Source: Hymenobacter canadensis (lineage in GTDB: Bacteria > Bacteroidota > Bacteroidia > Cytophagales > Hymenobacteraceae). Taken from it: 64,000 bases of DNA. Below are positions 8,893-19,282 of this stretch, piece after piece. Position numbers and translations under genes: made by a program. The DNA lies in the NCBI RefSeq assembly GCF_027359925.1, contig NZ_CP114767.1, positions 868,001 to 932,000 on the forward strand. The letters run 5' to 3'. The number at the start of each line of letters is the position of its first letter. Within the stretch, counting starts at the first letter, position 1. A model generated the notes under the pieces. The model was not told the origin of the DNA and searched no databases. It worked only from the letters and a program-made list of their open reading frames with translations.

Positions 8893-8967
8893 AAGATGAG
8901 GAATTGAGAACAGGCAATACCAATTGCTCTCGAGATGCAAATCTCACACTCTCAGTTCCTCATTCTT
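8893..8967. repeat. Word-type inverted repeat between tRNA-Ser and tRNA-Pro
   Basis: AAGATGAGGAATTGAGAA (8893-8910) pairs imperfectly with TCTCAGTTCCTCATTCTT (8950-8967), which is followed by a T-run ending at 8971, just before tRNA-Pro. It may act as a terminator or processing hairpin within the tRNA transcript. Confidence 0.6.
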
Positions 8968-8971
8968 TTTT

Positions 8972-9048
8972 CGGGGTGTAGCGTAGCCCGGTATCGCGCC
9001 TGCTTTGGGAGCAGGAGGCCGCAGGTTCGAATCCTGCCACCCCGACCA
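8972..9048 (+). tRNA. tRNA-Pro (TGG)
   Basis: Acceptor stem CGGGGTG/CACCCCG, anticodon loop TTTGGGA with anticodon TGG on stem CCTGC/GCAGG, and T loop TTCGAAT on GCAGG/CCTGC. CCA is encoded (9046-9048), unlike the neighbouring tRNAs. Confidence 0.95.
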
Positions 9049-9051
9049 TCG

Positions 9052-9095
9052 AATAGCCGTCAGCCCACCTCTGGGGCGGGCGGCTATTTGTTTTT
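9052..9095 (+). terminator. Hairpin with T-run between tRNA-Pro and tRNA-Arg
   Basis: AATAGCCG (9052-9059) pairs with CGGCTATT (9081-9088), followed by TGTTTTT up to the first base of tRNA-Arg. It looks like an intrinsic terminator placed inside the tRNA cluster, or a processing signal. Confidence 0.5.
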
Positions 9096-9169
9096 GACCC
9101 CGTAGCTCAGCTGGATAGAGCAGCTGCCTTCTAAGCAGCCGGTCATGTGTTCGAATCACATCGGGGCCA
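9096..9169 (+). tRNA. tRNA-Arg (TCT)
   Basis: A 74-base cloverleaf: D arm GCTC/GAGC, anticodon loop CTTCTAA on stem GCTGC/GCAGC, T arm ATGTG/CACAT with loop TTCGAAT, discriminator A. The acceptor stem GACCCCG/CGGGGCC has an A-C mismatch at the second pair. It reads AGA and AGG. CCA is not encoded. Confidence 0.92.
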
Positions 9170-9573
9170 CGTTGATAATGAGCCACTTAGCTTAATAGCT
9201 GAGTGGCTTTTTTGTTTGCGTTCTTTATGATGCGCAGTGCTCCATTGCTTTCAGACGGATGAAATATCCGGTACAAATAGGAGCCTTTTACTCCGCATAT
9301 TGGCCATTGCAGTACGTTCCACGGGATACTGCAGCTTTAGATAATTGATGGCTGTTGGTTGTGTATGTCGCTGCCTGCAGCATCTCGTAATGTTGAGTAG
9401 CACCGGCTGGTAGTGGTGATAAACGGTAAGCAGAGGTATTAGGTGTATGTAGCGCTAAAAGGGTGAAATGGAAGCATACTGCGTTGGAGTTGGCCGGATT
9501 ACAGGAAAACCGTTACATTGAGCTGCGAAAACTTCTGTTTTTCTCATATTCTCAACTCCAACACCACCGCACC
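9170..9573. other. 404-base intergenic region
   Basis: The first part holds the tRNA cluster terminator (9181-9213). The remaining 360 bases are relatively AT-rich, with no supported gene and no clear TAnnTTTG box; the promoter of the T9SS gene at 9574 must lie here but could not be placed. Confidence 0.5.
9181..9213 (+). terminator. Terminator of the tRNA cluster
   Basis: AGCCACTTAGC pairs with GCTGAGTGGCT and is followed by a run of T, 12 bases after tRNA-Arg. Confidence 0.8.
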
Positions 9574-11001
9574 ATGAAGAAAACATTACTCGGCATTTCA
9601 TTTCTGTTAGGTCTAGGCCTACAGGGCTATAGCCAGGGCACCCCGGCTATCACTTCCTTTACCGCACAAAATTCCAATCTGCCTGCTGATTATCGTATTG
9701 TAGGTATTCAGGCCATTGATGCCAATACAGCTTGGGGGTTGTCTGGCACGTTGAGTGCAGCTGGTACCAGCATCGATGCCAACACGTATTTGCGGACTTC
9801 TAACGGTGGTACTACCTGGCAAGGTGGCTCAATTGCAGTCCCAAACTTTACCGGCTATAATGCGGGTAATCTTTTTGCCCTCAACAGCACTACTGCCTGG
9901 ACGGCTATGTATGGTCCTAGCGGGGGTGGTGTAATCGCTAAAACTACGAACGGGGGTACTACCTGGGTGGCCCAAACTGACCCTTCTGCTTCCGGGGCAC
10001 GCCAGTTTACGGCGCCGGATGGCTTTGCTAACTGGGTGTATTTCTGGGATGCTAATAACGGAGTCTGCATGGGTGACCCTAACAGGACTGCTGCTGCTTC
10101 GACCAAATTTTTTGAAGTGTATACCACTACTAACGGTGGTACCACTTGGACACGTGTTGACCGTACTGCGGGCCTGACCAGCAATGGCAACGAGTATGGG
10201 GTAACCAACCAGTATAGTGTCGTAGGTAATACAATTTGGTTCACCTCATTGTACGATCCGGAAACTATCACGTCGCCGGCTCGCGTATTCAAATCAACTG
10301 ACCGTGGCTTGAACTGGACTTCCTCTAACAGCAATATCTCCAACCGGGTGTCGGGCGTGGTATTCTCCAATGCTACCAACGGCCTCATGTGGAATGCCGA
10401 GAATCTGAGCGTATCGACCAACGGCGGTACCTCATGGGCAACCCAGACATACACCACGCCTTTCCGTGACTCCGACGTAACGGCAATTCCCGGCAGCAAC
10501 ACGTACGTGGCAGTTGGTCTTGATGCGCGTGTGGCAGCACCTACTGCTACTGATATCGGTACGTCCATCAGCCGCGACAATGGCGCTACCTGGGCGACAA
10601 TCGACAACCGGGCGCAGTATCTGTCGGTTAGCTTTGCCTCTGGCACGGTGGGCTGGGCTGGTGGCTTCACGGCTCCTGCCGGCGGCGGTGGCATCGGTAA
10701 GTACACGGGTAGCAATATCCTGGCTAACCGCAACGCCGAACTGCAGCAGGCGCTGGCCGTCTATCCTAACCCTAGCTCAACTGGTGTATTCACGGTACAG
10801 CTCGCTTCGGGCTTGAAATCGGGTGCTACGGTACGCGTATTTGATGTGGTAGGCCGCCAGGTTACTACTCAGACGCTGAATGCCACGGCCGTAGCCGCTA
10901 AATCTACCACGGTAGACCTGAGCAGCGAGAAGGCCGGCATCTACACGCTGGAGCTGCGCACCGAAGCAGGTGTAGCGCAGCAGAAGCTGGTGGTGGAATA
11001 G
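9574..11001 (+). CDS. Secreted Ycf48/BNR-repeat protein with T9SS type A sorting domain
   Basis: The 475-residue product begins MKKTLLGISFLLGLGLQGYS, a signal peptide; an earlier in-frame start at 9463 lacks one. The body is a beta-propeller of Ycf48/BNR type with at least six Asp-box-like motifs (TSNGGTTW, TTNGGTTW twice, STDRGLNW, STNGGTSW, SRDNGATW). The last 75 residues (AVYPNPSSTGVFTVQL to GIYTLELRTEAGVAQQKLVV) are a Por_Secre_tail, which directs export by the type IX system and surface attachment. The ligand is unknown. The next gene is a paralogue. The DNA is visibly less GC-rich than neighbouring genes. Confidence 0.88.
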   Translation: MKKTLLGISFLLGLGLQGYSQGTPAITSFTAQNSNLPADYRIVGIQAIDANTAWGLSGTLSAAGTSIDANTYLRTSNGGTTWQGGSIAVPNFTGYNAGNLFALNSTTAWTAMYGPSGGGVIAKTTNGGTTWVAQTDPSASGARQFTAPDGFANWVYFWDANNGVCMGDPNRTAAASTKFFEVYTTTNGGTTWTRVDRTAGLTSNGNEYGVTNQYSVVGNTIWFTSLYDPETITSPARVFKSTDRGLNWTSSNSNISNRVSGVVFSNATNGLMWNAENLSVSTNGGTSWATQTYTTPFRDSDVTAIPGSNTYVAVGLDARVAAPTATDIGTSISRDNGATWATIDNRAQYLSVSFASGTVGWAGGFTAPAGGGGIGKYTGSNILANRNAELQQALAVYPNPSSTGVFTVQLASGLKSGATVRVFDVVGRQVTTQTLNATAVAAKSTTVDLSSEKAGIYTLELRTEAGVAQQKLVVE

Positions 11002-11023
11002 CATCTAGCGACATACGCTTACC

Positions 11024-11060
11024 AAAAAGCCCTCATTCACGTCGAATGGGGGCTTTTTTT
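11024..11060 (+). terminator. Terminator between the two T9SS paralogues
   Basis: AAAAAGCCCTCATTC pairs with GAATGGGGGCTTTTTT across a 5-base loop and ends in T7. Confidence 0.8.
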
Positions 11061-11139
11061 GCTATTTACGTGCCGCCAACCAACCATTTTTATATCCTTG
11101 CGCTCTTATCGTCAACTTCCTTCACTTTCTTCTTTTATC

Positions 11140-12471
11140 ATGCACAAACAATTACTATTCCTGTCCGCATTTCTTGCCGTGGGCGCCACTGCCCAGGCGC
11201 AATGGGTAAACCAACCCGTTACCAATTCCACTCCTGACCACGTTAATCTGGCCATTTCGGCCGTCGACGCCAACGTGGCCTGGACCACTGTAGCTGGGGG
11301 AGAAGAGTTTTATAGCCAGCTGTTCAGCCGCACCATCAATGGCGGCACCACCTGGACCACTACGGCCATTCCGGGTCTGACGCCCAACGACCTCGTAACC
11401 GGCATCTATGCCCAGAGCGCCACTACGGCTTGGGTGACGGTGGCAGCAGATTTCGTAGGGCCCGGCCGCATTCTGCGCACCACCGACGGCGGTGCGAACT
11501 GGGTCACCCAGACCACGGCTACCCAGTTCGCCGGCAACAACAGCTTTCCGACTGTAGTGCGCTTCTTTGACGCGCTGAACGGGGTGGCCGTAGGCAACCC
11601 CAACAATGGCCGATTTGAAATCTATACCACCACCAACGCCGGCGCTACCTGGACGACCATTCCGGCCGCCAATGCTCCTCAGGCGCAGGGGGTGGAGGAT
11701 TTGGTGCCGGGTATCCCGGTGATAGCGCAGGCCGGCAACAGCATCTGGGTCGGAACGGATGAGGGCCGGATCCTGCGTTCCACCGACCGCGGCCTGACCT
11801 GGACCGTGGCTGCCACCGGGCTGGAATTTCTGGAGGCTGTGGCGTTCCGCGATGCACTCAACGGCCTGGCATTGGATGAGGACGGCAACTACGTTCGTAC
11901 GACGGATGGGGGCGCCACCTGGGCCCGCATCAGCCCCACCGGCCCCGTGCATACTATCGGCCTCGACAACGTGCCCGGCACCCGCACCTACGTGTCCACG
12001 GGGTTTGGCGCTTATGGTCCCGGTTCATCCTACTCCACCGACGACGGTCAGACCTGGGTGGCTATTGAGTCCACCGTCAATCATGTGCTGGTGGACTTCG
12101 TCAGCCCGAGCGTGGGCTGGTCGGGTGGGCTGCGGGTAGATGCCAACGGCGACGCCGACGGCGGCAACGGCATGAACAAGTACACGGGCATTACGCTGGC
12201 CACCAACGCGGCGCTGGCGGCGCGGCTGGGCATTAGTGCCTTCCCCAACCCGGCGCCCGATGGCCGCTTTCTGGTGCGGGCCGCCGGCCTGAAGGCCGCC
12301 ACTCCGGCCCGCGTGCTCGACGGCCTGGGCCGTACTGTGCTGGCCCAAACCTGGACCTCGCCCGCCCTGGCCCCGCTGGCGCTGGATCTGAGCCAGCAAA
12401 CAGCGGGCGTGTACGTGCTGGAACTGACCACTCCCGACGGCCTGGTGCGCCAGAAGCTGGTAGTGCGCTAA
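11140..12471 (+). CDS. Secreted Ycf48/BNR-repeat protein with T9SS type A sorting domain (paralogue)
   Basis: This 443-residue protein shares the layout of the gene upstream: signal peptide MHKQLLFLSAFLAVGATAQA, a propeller with motifs TINGGTTW, TTDGGANW, TTNAGATW, STDRGLTW, TTDGGATW and STDDGQTW, and a C-terminal sorting domain (SAFPNPAPDGRFLVRAAGLK to VYVLELTTPDGLVRQKLVV). It is more GC-rich than its neighbour, so the duplication is not recent or one copy was acquired separately. A weak -7 box (TATCCTTG, 11093-11100) and a terminator between the genes suggest separate transcripts. Likely a surface or released adhesin-like protein; ligand unknown. Confidence 0.87.
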   Translation: MHKQLLFLSAFLAVGATAQAQWVNQPVTNSTPDHVNLAISAVDANVAWTTVAGGEEFYSQLFSRTINGGTTWTTTAIPGLTPNDLVTGIYAQSATTAWVTVAADFVGPGRILRTTDGGANWVTQTTATQFAGNNSFPTVVRFFDALNGVAVGNPNNGRFEIYTTTNAGATWTTIPAANAPQAQGVEDLVPGIPVIAQAGNSIWVGTDEGRILRSTDRGLTWTVAATGLEFLEAVAFRDALNGLALDEDGNYVRTTDGGATWARISPTGPVHTIGLDNVPGTRTYVSTGFGAYGPGSSYSTDDGQTWVAIESTVNHVLVDFVSPSVGWSGGLRVDANGDADGGNGMNKYTGITLATNAALAARLGISAFPNPAPDGRFLVRAAGLKAATPARVLDGLGRTVLAQTWTSPALAPLALDLSQQTAGVYVLELTTPDGLVRQKLVVR

Positions 12472-12503
12472 ACGCCCGGCACGTCAACAATATCGGATTA
12501 TTC

Positions 12504-12538
12504 AAAGGCCTGTTCTGCTTAGCGGAATAGGCCTTTTT
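12504..12538 (+). terminator. Terminator after the second T9SS gene
   Basis: AAAGGCCTGTTC pairs with GAATAGGCCTTT (one G-T wobble), followed by TT and C. Confidence 0.75.
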
Positions 12539-12621
12539 CGGGGCTGCCGGAGGCGGGGTTTTAGCCAGCTGTCCGGCAGGCTTATTCGGGGCTGGCGCTA
12601 GCAAAAACGGGATATTTTCGG

Positions 12622-12629
12622 TACTTTTG
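12622..12629 (+). promoter_or_regulatory. -7 box of gyrB
   Basis: TACTTTTG fits TAnnTTTG exactly and ends 35 bases before the gyrB start. Confidence 0.55.
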
Positions 12630-12649
12630 TAGGATAGCATCCTAGCTGA

Positions 12650-14647
<1,998 letters not shown>

Positions 14648-14659
14648 CGTTCTGAGAAT

Positions 14660-14690
14660 AAAAAAGCCCGCTGAGTAAGCGGGCTTTTTT
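14660..14690 (+). terminator. Terminator of gyrB
   Basis: AGCCCGCT/AGCGGGCT stem with a 5-base loop, flanked by A5 and T6. Confidence 0.9.
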
Positions 14691-14809
14691 ATGGATGTCT
14701 GCCAACCAGCAAACCACGTAGAAGCAGCTACATTTATTAAAAGCGCTGCAGAAGGTCCGGCACTAGCGTGTATCTTGCCGTACTGCCTTCTGGATGCCTT
14801 TCTTCTGTT

Positions 14810-17113
14810 ATGAAACTCTTCAAGTCTGCCGACCTTATCCGCAAAAGCAAATACATCAGCCGCGACCTGAGTTGGCTGCGCTTCAACTACCGCGTGCTCG
14901 ACCAGGCCAAGGATGCCGGCCGGCCGCTGTTCGACCGGCTGCGGTTCCTGGCCATCACCTCGTCGAATCTGGATGAGTTCTTCATGATTCGTGTCGGCTC
15001 GCTCTACAACTACCTCGACTACGGCAAGGAGCGGGTGGACTACTCGGGGCTGCGGGAACTGCCCTTCCGGCGCAAGCTGCTCGACTTCGCCCACCGCTTC
15101 GTCAACGACCAGTCGATGACGTACCTGAACGAGCTGAAGCCGCAGTTCGAAAAGAACGGCTTCAACATCCTGCGCATGGATGAGCTGACGGAGCTGGAGC
15201 TGAAAAAGGCCGACGGCTACTTCAAAAACACCATCTTCCCGCTGCTCACGCCGATGGTGTACGACTCGTACCACGGCTTCCCGCTGATGATGAACCAGAT
15301 GCTGATTCTGGGCGTGGTGACGCGCACCGGTACCGGCGACCTGGAAACTGAGAAAGGGCAGGAGCGGCTCACATTCGTGCAGATTCCGCAAAACCTGACG
15401 CGCTTCTTTGAGCTCACGCGCAAGGAAAAAGTGCTGTTCGTGCCGATTGAGGAAATCGTGCGGGCCAACCTGCCCAAGCTGTTCCGCAACGTGGAAATCG
15501 AGTCGGCCGACCTGTTCCGCATCACGCGCAACGGCGACTTCACGCTGGAAGAATCCGAGGACATCGATACCGACTTTATCAAGGAGCTGCAGCAGGGCCT
15601 CAAGACGCGTAAGCGCGGCCGCGTGGTGCGCCTGGAAGTGGAGCCCAACGCCTCGGCGCTGCTGATGACCGTGCTTAAGGAGCGCTGGAAAATTGATAAT
15701 GGCAACGTGTTCGTTATCAATTCGCTGATTGACCTGAAGGGTTTGCTGCAGATTCTGAAGCACCCCAACTTCCGCGGCAAAACCTCCCGCCAGCCCGCCC
15801 CGATTGCGCCGCTGAGCCTGCCCGAAGGCGCCGACGAGAACCTGTTTGAATACCTCAAGCACCACGACGTGCTGCTGCACCACCCCTACAACAGCATCGA
15901 GCCGATGGTGCGGCTGCTGGAGCAGGCCGCCGAAGACCCGCAGGTACTGGGTATCAAGCAAACCATCTACCGCCTCGCCGACGATTCCCGCGTGACGGCA
16001 GCGCTGCTCAAGGCGGCTGAAAACGGCAAGCACGTATCGGTGCTGTTCGAAATAAAGGCCCGCTTTGATGAGGAGCGCAACATCCGCGAGGGCGCGCGGC
16101 TGGAAAAAGCCGGCTGCTTCGTCATTTATGGCGTGAGCAAGTACAAGACGCACACCAAGATGCTGATGGTCATCCGGAAGGAAGGCGAGAAGGTGACGCG
16201 CTACGTGCACATCGGCTCCGGCAACTACAACGAGCAAACCAGTAAGCTCTATACCGACGTGAGTTTGCTCACGACCAACGACGTGTATGGCCACGACGTG
16301 TCGGAGTTCTTCAACGTCATCACCGGCCACTCGCAGCCCGACGACTATGAGTACCTCATCACGGCGCCCAAAGACATGCGCCAGCAGCTGGTGCACCTGA
16401 TCCGAGAGGAGGCGCGCAACGCCAAAAAAGGCCTGCCCAGCGGCATTGTCATCAAAATCAACTCTCTGGAAGACAAGGAGGTGATTGATGAACTGTACAA
16501 GGCCTCGAAGGCCGGCGTGCCTATCCGCCTGATTGTGCGCGGCATCTGTTGCCTGCGGCCGGGCCGCATCAATCTGAGCGAGAATATTGAGGTGCGCAGC
16601 GTGGTGGGTGACCTGCTGGAGCACTCGCGCCTGTTCTACTTCCACCAAGCCGGGCAGCCGCGCCTCTATGCCGGCTCCGCCGACGTGATGGTGCGCTCCT
16701 TCGACCGCCGCATCGAGGCGCTGTTCCTGATTGTGAATCCGCAGCTCAAGCGCGAAGCCATCGGCATTCTGATGCTGAACCTGCTCGACAACCAGAACAG
16801 CTACGTGATGCGCGAGGACGGCGCTTACATCCGGCGCCAGCCGCAGCCCGACGAGGTGATTGTGAACGTACACAAAGACTTCTACCGCCGCGACGAAGAG
16901 CGCCTCGCCAACGCCACGCCCGATGGCATGCTGGTGTTGCTGACGGCCGCCAAGGATGCTGAAGCCGCCGCCCTCGCCGCCGCCGAAGAACCCGTGGAAG
17001 CCTGCGGCCCCGAAGAAGAACTAGCGGCCGAAGAGCCCGAAACCGAGACGGTGGAATACATTGTCGTGGCCGAAGCTGAAGACAAGGCAGAAGCTGCGCG
17101 CACCAACGCCTAA
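14810..17113 (+). CDS. ppk1: Polyphosphate kinase 1
   Basis: This 767-residue enzyme polymerises the gamma-phosphate of ATP into polyphosphate. The N-terminal domain starts ISRDLSWLRFNYRVLDQA, then ITSSNLDEFFMIRVG, and the C-terminal phospholipase D-like half carries both active-site histidines: the one in YKTHTKM, which becomes phosphorylated, and the one in YVHIGSGNYNEQTSKLYTD. The start MKLFKSADLIRKSKYISRDL matches the family; a longer ORF from 14768 would add an unrelated stretch. The last 50 residues are an Ala/Glu-rich acidic extension not needed for the fold. A Ppx/GppA phosphatase faces it tail to tail. Confidence 0.95.
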   Translation: MKLFKSADLIRKSKYISRDLSWLRFNYRVLDQAKDAGRPLFDRLRFLAITSSNLDEFFMIRVGSLYNYLDYGKERVDYSGLRELPFRRKLLDFAHRFVNDQSMTYLNELKPQFEKNGFNILRMDELTELELKKADGYFKNTIFPLLTPMVYDSYHGFPLMMNQMLILGVVTRTGTGDLETEKGQERLTFVQIPQNLTRFFELTRKEKVLFVPIEEIVRANLPKLFRNVEIESADLFRITRNGDFTLEESEDIDTDFIKELQQGLKTRKRGRVVRLEVEPNASALLMTVLKERWKIDNGNVFVINSLIDLKGLLQILKHPNFRGKTSRQPAPIAPLSLPEGADENLFEYLKHHDVLLHHPYNSIEPMVRLLEQAAEDPQVLGIKQTIYRLADDSRVTAALLKAAENGKHVSVLFEIKARFDEERNIREGARLEKAGCFVIYGVSKYKTHTKMLMVIRKEGEKVTRYVHIGSGNYNEQTSKLYTDVSLLTTNDVYGHDVSEFFNVITGHSQPDDYEYLITAPKDMRQQLVHLIREEARNAKKGLPSGIVIKINSLEDKEVIDELYKASKAGVPIRLIVRGICCLRPGRINLSENIEVRSVVGDLLEHSRLFYFHQAGQPRLYAGSADVMVRSFDRRIEALFLIVNPQLKREAIGILMLNLLDNQNSYVMREDGAYIRRQPQPDEVIVNVHKDFYRRDEERLANATPDGMLVLLTAAKDAEAAALAAAEEPVEACGPEEELAAEEPETETVEYIVVAEAEDKAEAARTNA

Positions 17114-17163
17114 CTGTTAGTCAGTCCGGCGGAAGCGAAGCCGTGCTTTCGTTTTGTGCGCCA

Positions 17164-17238
17164 CATCAACTTAAATGAAAAGCCCTCCGGCAGCAGGTTC
17201 ATTACCTGAAGCCGGAGGGCTTTTCATTTAAGTTGATG
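17164..17238. terminator. Perfect 28-bp hairpin between ppk1 and the Ppx-like gene
   Basis: The arms 17164-17191 and 17211-17238 are exact reverse complements. Within the 19-base loop CAGGT and ACCTG can pair too, giving about 33 pairs in all. Inside the arms GAAAAGCCCTCCGGC/GCCGGAGGGCTTTTC resembles an intrinsic terminator for both strands. It serves two convergent genes and is far longer than usual. Confidence 0.85.
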
Positions 17239-17281
17239 CGTATTGCGGGCAACTGTATGCCGCTAGTGCTGCAAGCTGCCG

Positions 17282-18280
17282 CTATTCCACTTCGGTGGGC
17301 CGGCTTTGCATGGTGGGAATGGGCGTGCGGCTGGAGTGGTCGTCGCGGGCACGAATCTCGTCGAAATGCTCTTCGAACAGCGTCTGCAGCATGCCGTCTT
17401 TCAGGCCGATGTCGGGCACAATCATCTGATTGATATTAGCCCATTCCATGGCCGACAGGTAGATGTGGCCGGCCGGCACGATAACGTCGGCGCGGTCGGG
17501 GTTGAGCATGGCCACGTTCACCCGCTCGTCCATGCTCATGTCGGTCAGATTCTGCAGCACGGCCGCAATGCGGCGGCGCGTCACGGACTTGTCGAGCTGC
17601 TGCGGCTGGGCCATGCTGTAGAGCTTGTTGATGTTGCCGCCCGTGCCGATGGCCCGCGTGACGTGGTAGCGGCGGCCGTTTTCCTTTACCCACTCTTCCA
17701 TGCGCTGCCACAGGCTGGCCTGGGCGTCGGTGCTGGCCAGGCCGCTTTCTTCCTGCTGCATGCGCCGAATCGAGCCAATCTCAAACGACTGCGAGGCCAC
17801 CTTGCGGCGGTCGTGGTAGATGTTGAACTCGGTGCTGCCGCCGCCCACATCGATGTGCAGGTAGTGCTTTTTGTCTTCGAGCAAATGCTCAATCACGCGG
17901 TTGATGTACGCCGCTTCGGCCTGGCCGTCAATCACCTGCACCGTCATGCCCAGCTCCTGCTGAATGCGGGCCGCTACCTCGGCGCCGTTGGTGGCGGTGC
18001 GCATGGCCGAGGTGGCGCAGATCAGATAGTGGTTGGGCGCCACGTCGTGCACCTCCATCAGTAGCTTCAGCGCGTGCAGAAACTTGATGAACTTCTCCTG
18101 CTTCTTCTCCGAGATGGTGCCGGTGGCAAATACGTCTTCGCCGAGACGCAGCGGAAAGCGCACATATTCCACCCGCTTGAGCCGGTATCGGTCGCCGTAG
18201 TGGAGAACTGCTGAAATCTGACAACGAACAGCGTTGGAACCGATATCAATGGCGGCAAGCTTCAGCAGAGGATATTGCAC
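17282..18280 (-). CDS. Ppx/GppA family phosphatase (exopolyphosphatase-like)
   Basis: The product has the sugar-kinase/Hsp70/actin fold of the family: phosphate-1 loop AAIDIGSNAVRCQI near the N-terminus and phosphate-2 loop IDVGGGSTEFNIY at about residue 127. It is about 332 residues, so it has only the catalytic core and lacks the C-terminal HD-like domains of E. coli Ppx. It probably trims polyphosphate or converts pppGpp to ppGpp. A GTG at 18278-18280 is preferred as start because it gives MQYPLLKLAAIDIG and because the -7 box (18309-18316) lies downstream of the alternative ATG at 18343. Convergence with ppk1 supports a polyphosphate role. Confidence 0.85.
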   Translation of the reverse strand: MQYPLLKLAAIDIGSNAVRCQISAVLHYGDRYRLKRVEYVRFPLRLGEDVFATGTISEKKQEKFIKFLHALKLLMEVHDVAPNHYLICATSAMRTATNGAEVAARIQQELGMTVQVIDGQAEAAYINRVIEHLLEDKKHYLHIDVGGGSTEFNIYHDRRKVASQSFEIGSIRRMQQEESGLASTDAQASLWQRMEEWVKENGRRYHVTRAIGTGGNINKLYSMAQPQQLDKSVTRRRIAAVLQNLTDMSMDERVNVAMLNPDRADVIVPAGHIYLSAMEWANINQMIVPDIGLKDGMLQTLFEEHFDEIRARDDHSSRTPIPTMQSRPTEVE

Positions 18281-18308
18281 AGGCAGTGGAGTTGGCGAGG
18301 AGAGAGGG

Positions 18309-18316
18309 CAAAGATA
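18309..18316 (-). promoter_or_regulatory. -7 box of the Ppx-like gene (fixes its start)
   Basis: TATCTTTG on the minus strand matches TAnnTTTG exactly. It lies between the ATG at 18343 and the GTG at 18280, so a transcript from it can only use the GTG. Confidence 0.55.
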
Positions 18317-18418
18317 GCCGTTTGAGCAAAACAGGCCATTCATGAGGCCGCAAATAGGAAAACGGCATGCATTGTAACTAAATATATAGTAAATTGAATT
18401 ATATCAATCTGCCCGCTC

Positions 18419-19282
18419 ATGCTTTCGGACCTGACTTATCTGGATGCCCAGGCGCCGCTGTGGCTGGTAGCGTTGTTTCTGGGCATCGTACTGCTGGCTG
18501 CAGGCCAACTGCTGCACCTGTGCTACTGCGCCGACCTGTGGCTATTGCCGCCGGCGCTGCTGCTGGGCTGGTGGCTGCTGCTGCAGAGTGTGCTGGTTTA
18601 CCTGGGGTTCTATGATAATCTCTACGCGCTGCCGCCGCGCCTGCTGGTGCTGGGAGTGGGGCCGCCGCTGATAGGCATTGCCGGGCTGCTGCTCACCGGT
18701 TCCGGCCGTTGCCTGCTCGCTCGCTTTGATCTGGTGGACCTGACGTGGCTGAGTGTAGTGCGAATTCCGGTGGAGCTGTGCTTATACGGGCTGGCGCTGC
18801 ACCACCTGGTGCCCGACCTCATCACCTTCGCCGACCGCAACCTCGACTTGGCCGCCGGCCTCACGGCCCCGCTGGCCGCGTATTGGTTCCGGACCCGGCT
18901 GATGGGGCGCCGACTGCTGCTGCTCTGGCACGGCGGCAGCCTGGTGCTGCTGCTGAACGTGGTGGTGCTGGCGGCCGGCAGTGTGCCCACACCGTGGCAG
19001 CAGGTAGGGTTCTCGCAGCCCAACGTAGCGGTGTTGCACTGGCCTTTTGTGTGGCTGCCCACCTTCATTGTGCCGCTGGTGCTGTTTTCACACGTGGCGG
19101 CGCTGCGGCAGCTGCTGGGCTCGGTACACAAAACCGCCCCGCTACAGCCAAGTAGCAGGGCGGGCGAGTGGCACCTGGAGCCGTGGTTTATTGGTCGATC
19201 CGGAAGCCGAGGCCGAGCTGTATTAGGCCGCTTTCTTCGGGCGAAATCTGATAGGAAACCGATAGGGCTAGCTGGTCGGTGA
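18419..19282 (+). CDS. Polytopic membrane protein of unknown function
   Basis: I do not recognise the family. The 287-residue product is strongly hydrophobic from residue 12 to about 235, with roughly seven or eight membrane segments (for example LWLVALFLGIVLLAAG, LLLGWWLLLQSVLVYLGFY, LLLLNVVVLAAG and WLPTFIVPLVLFSHVAAL). The last 45 residues are soluble and basic. The frame overlaps the 3' end of the convergent gene by 95 bases (19188-19282). Those terminal codons run antisense to the barrel strand of that gene, so the natural C-terminus might be shorter if a frameshift exists. The start ATG follows an AT-rich stretch. Confidence 0.65.
   Translation: MLSDLTYLDAQAPLWLVALFLGIVLLAAGQLLHLCYCADLWLLPPALLLGWWLLLQSVLVYLGFYDNLYALPPRLLVLGVGPPLIGIAGLLLTGSGRCLLARFDLVDLTWLSVVRIPVELCLYGLALHHLVPDLITFADRNLDLAAGLTAPLAAYWFRTRLMGRRLLLLWHGGSLVLLLNVVVLAAGSVPTPWQQVGFSQPNVAVLHWPFVWLPTFIVPLVLFSHVAALRQLLGSVHKTAPLQPSSRAGEWHLEPWFIGRSGSRGRAVLGRFLRAKSDRKPIGLAGR

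Noticed and set aside
8944..9186. 80-codon minus-strand frame
   Set aside because: It is the reverse strand of tRNA-Pro and tRNA-Arg.
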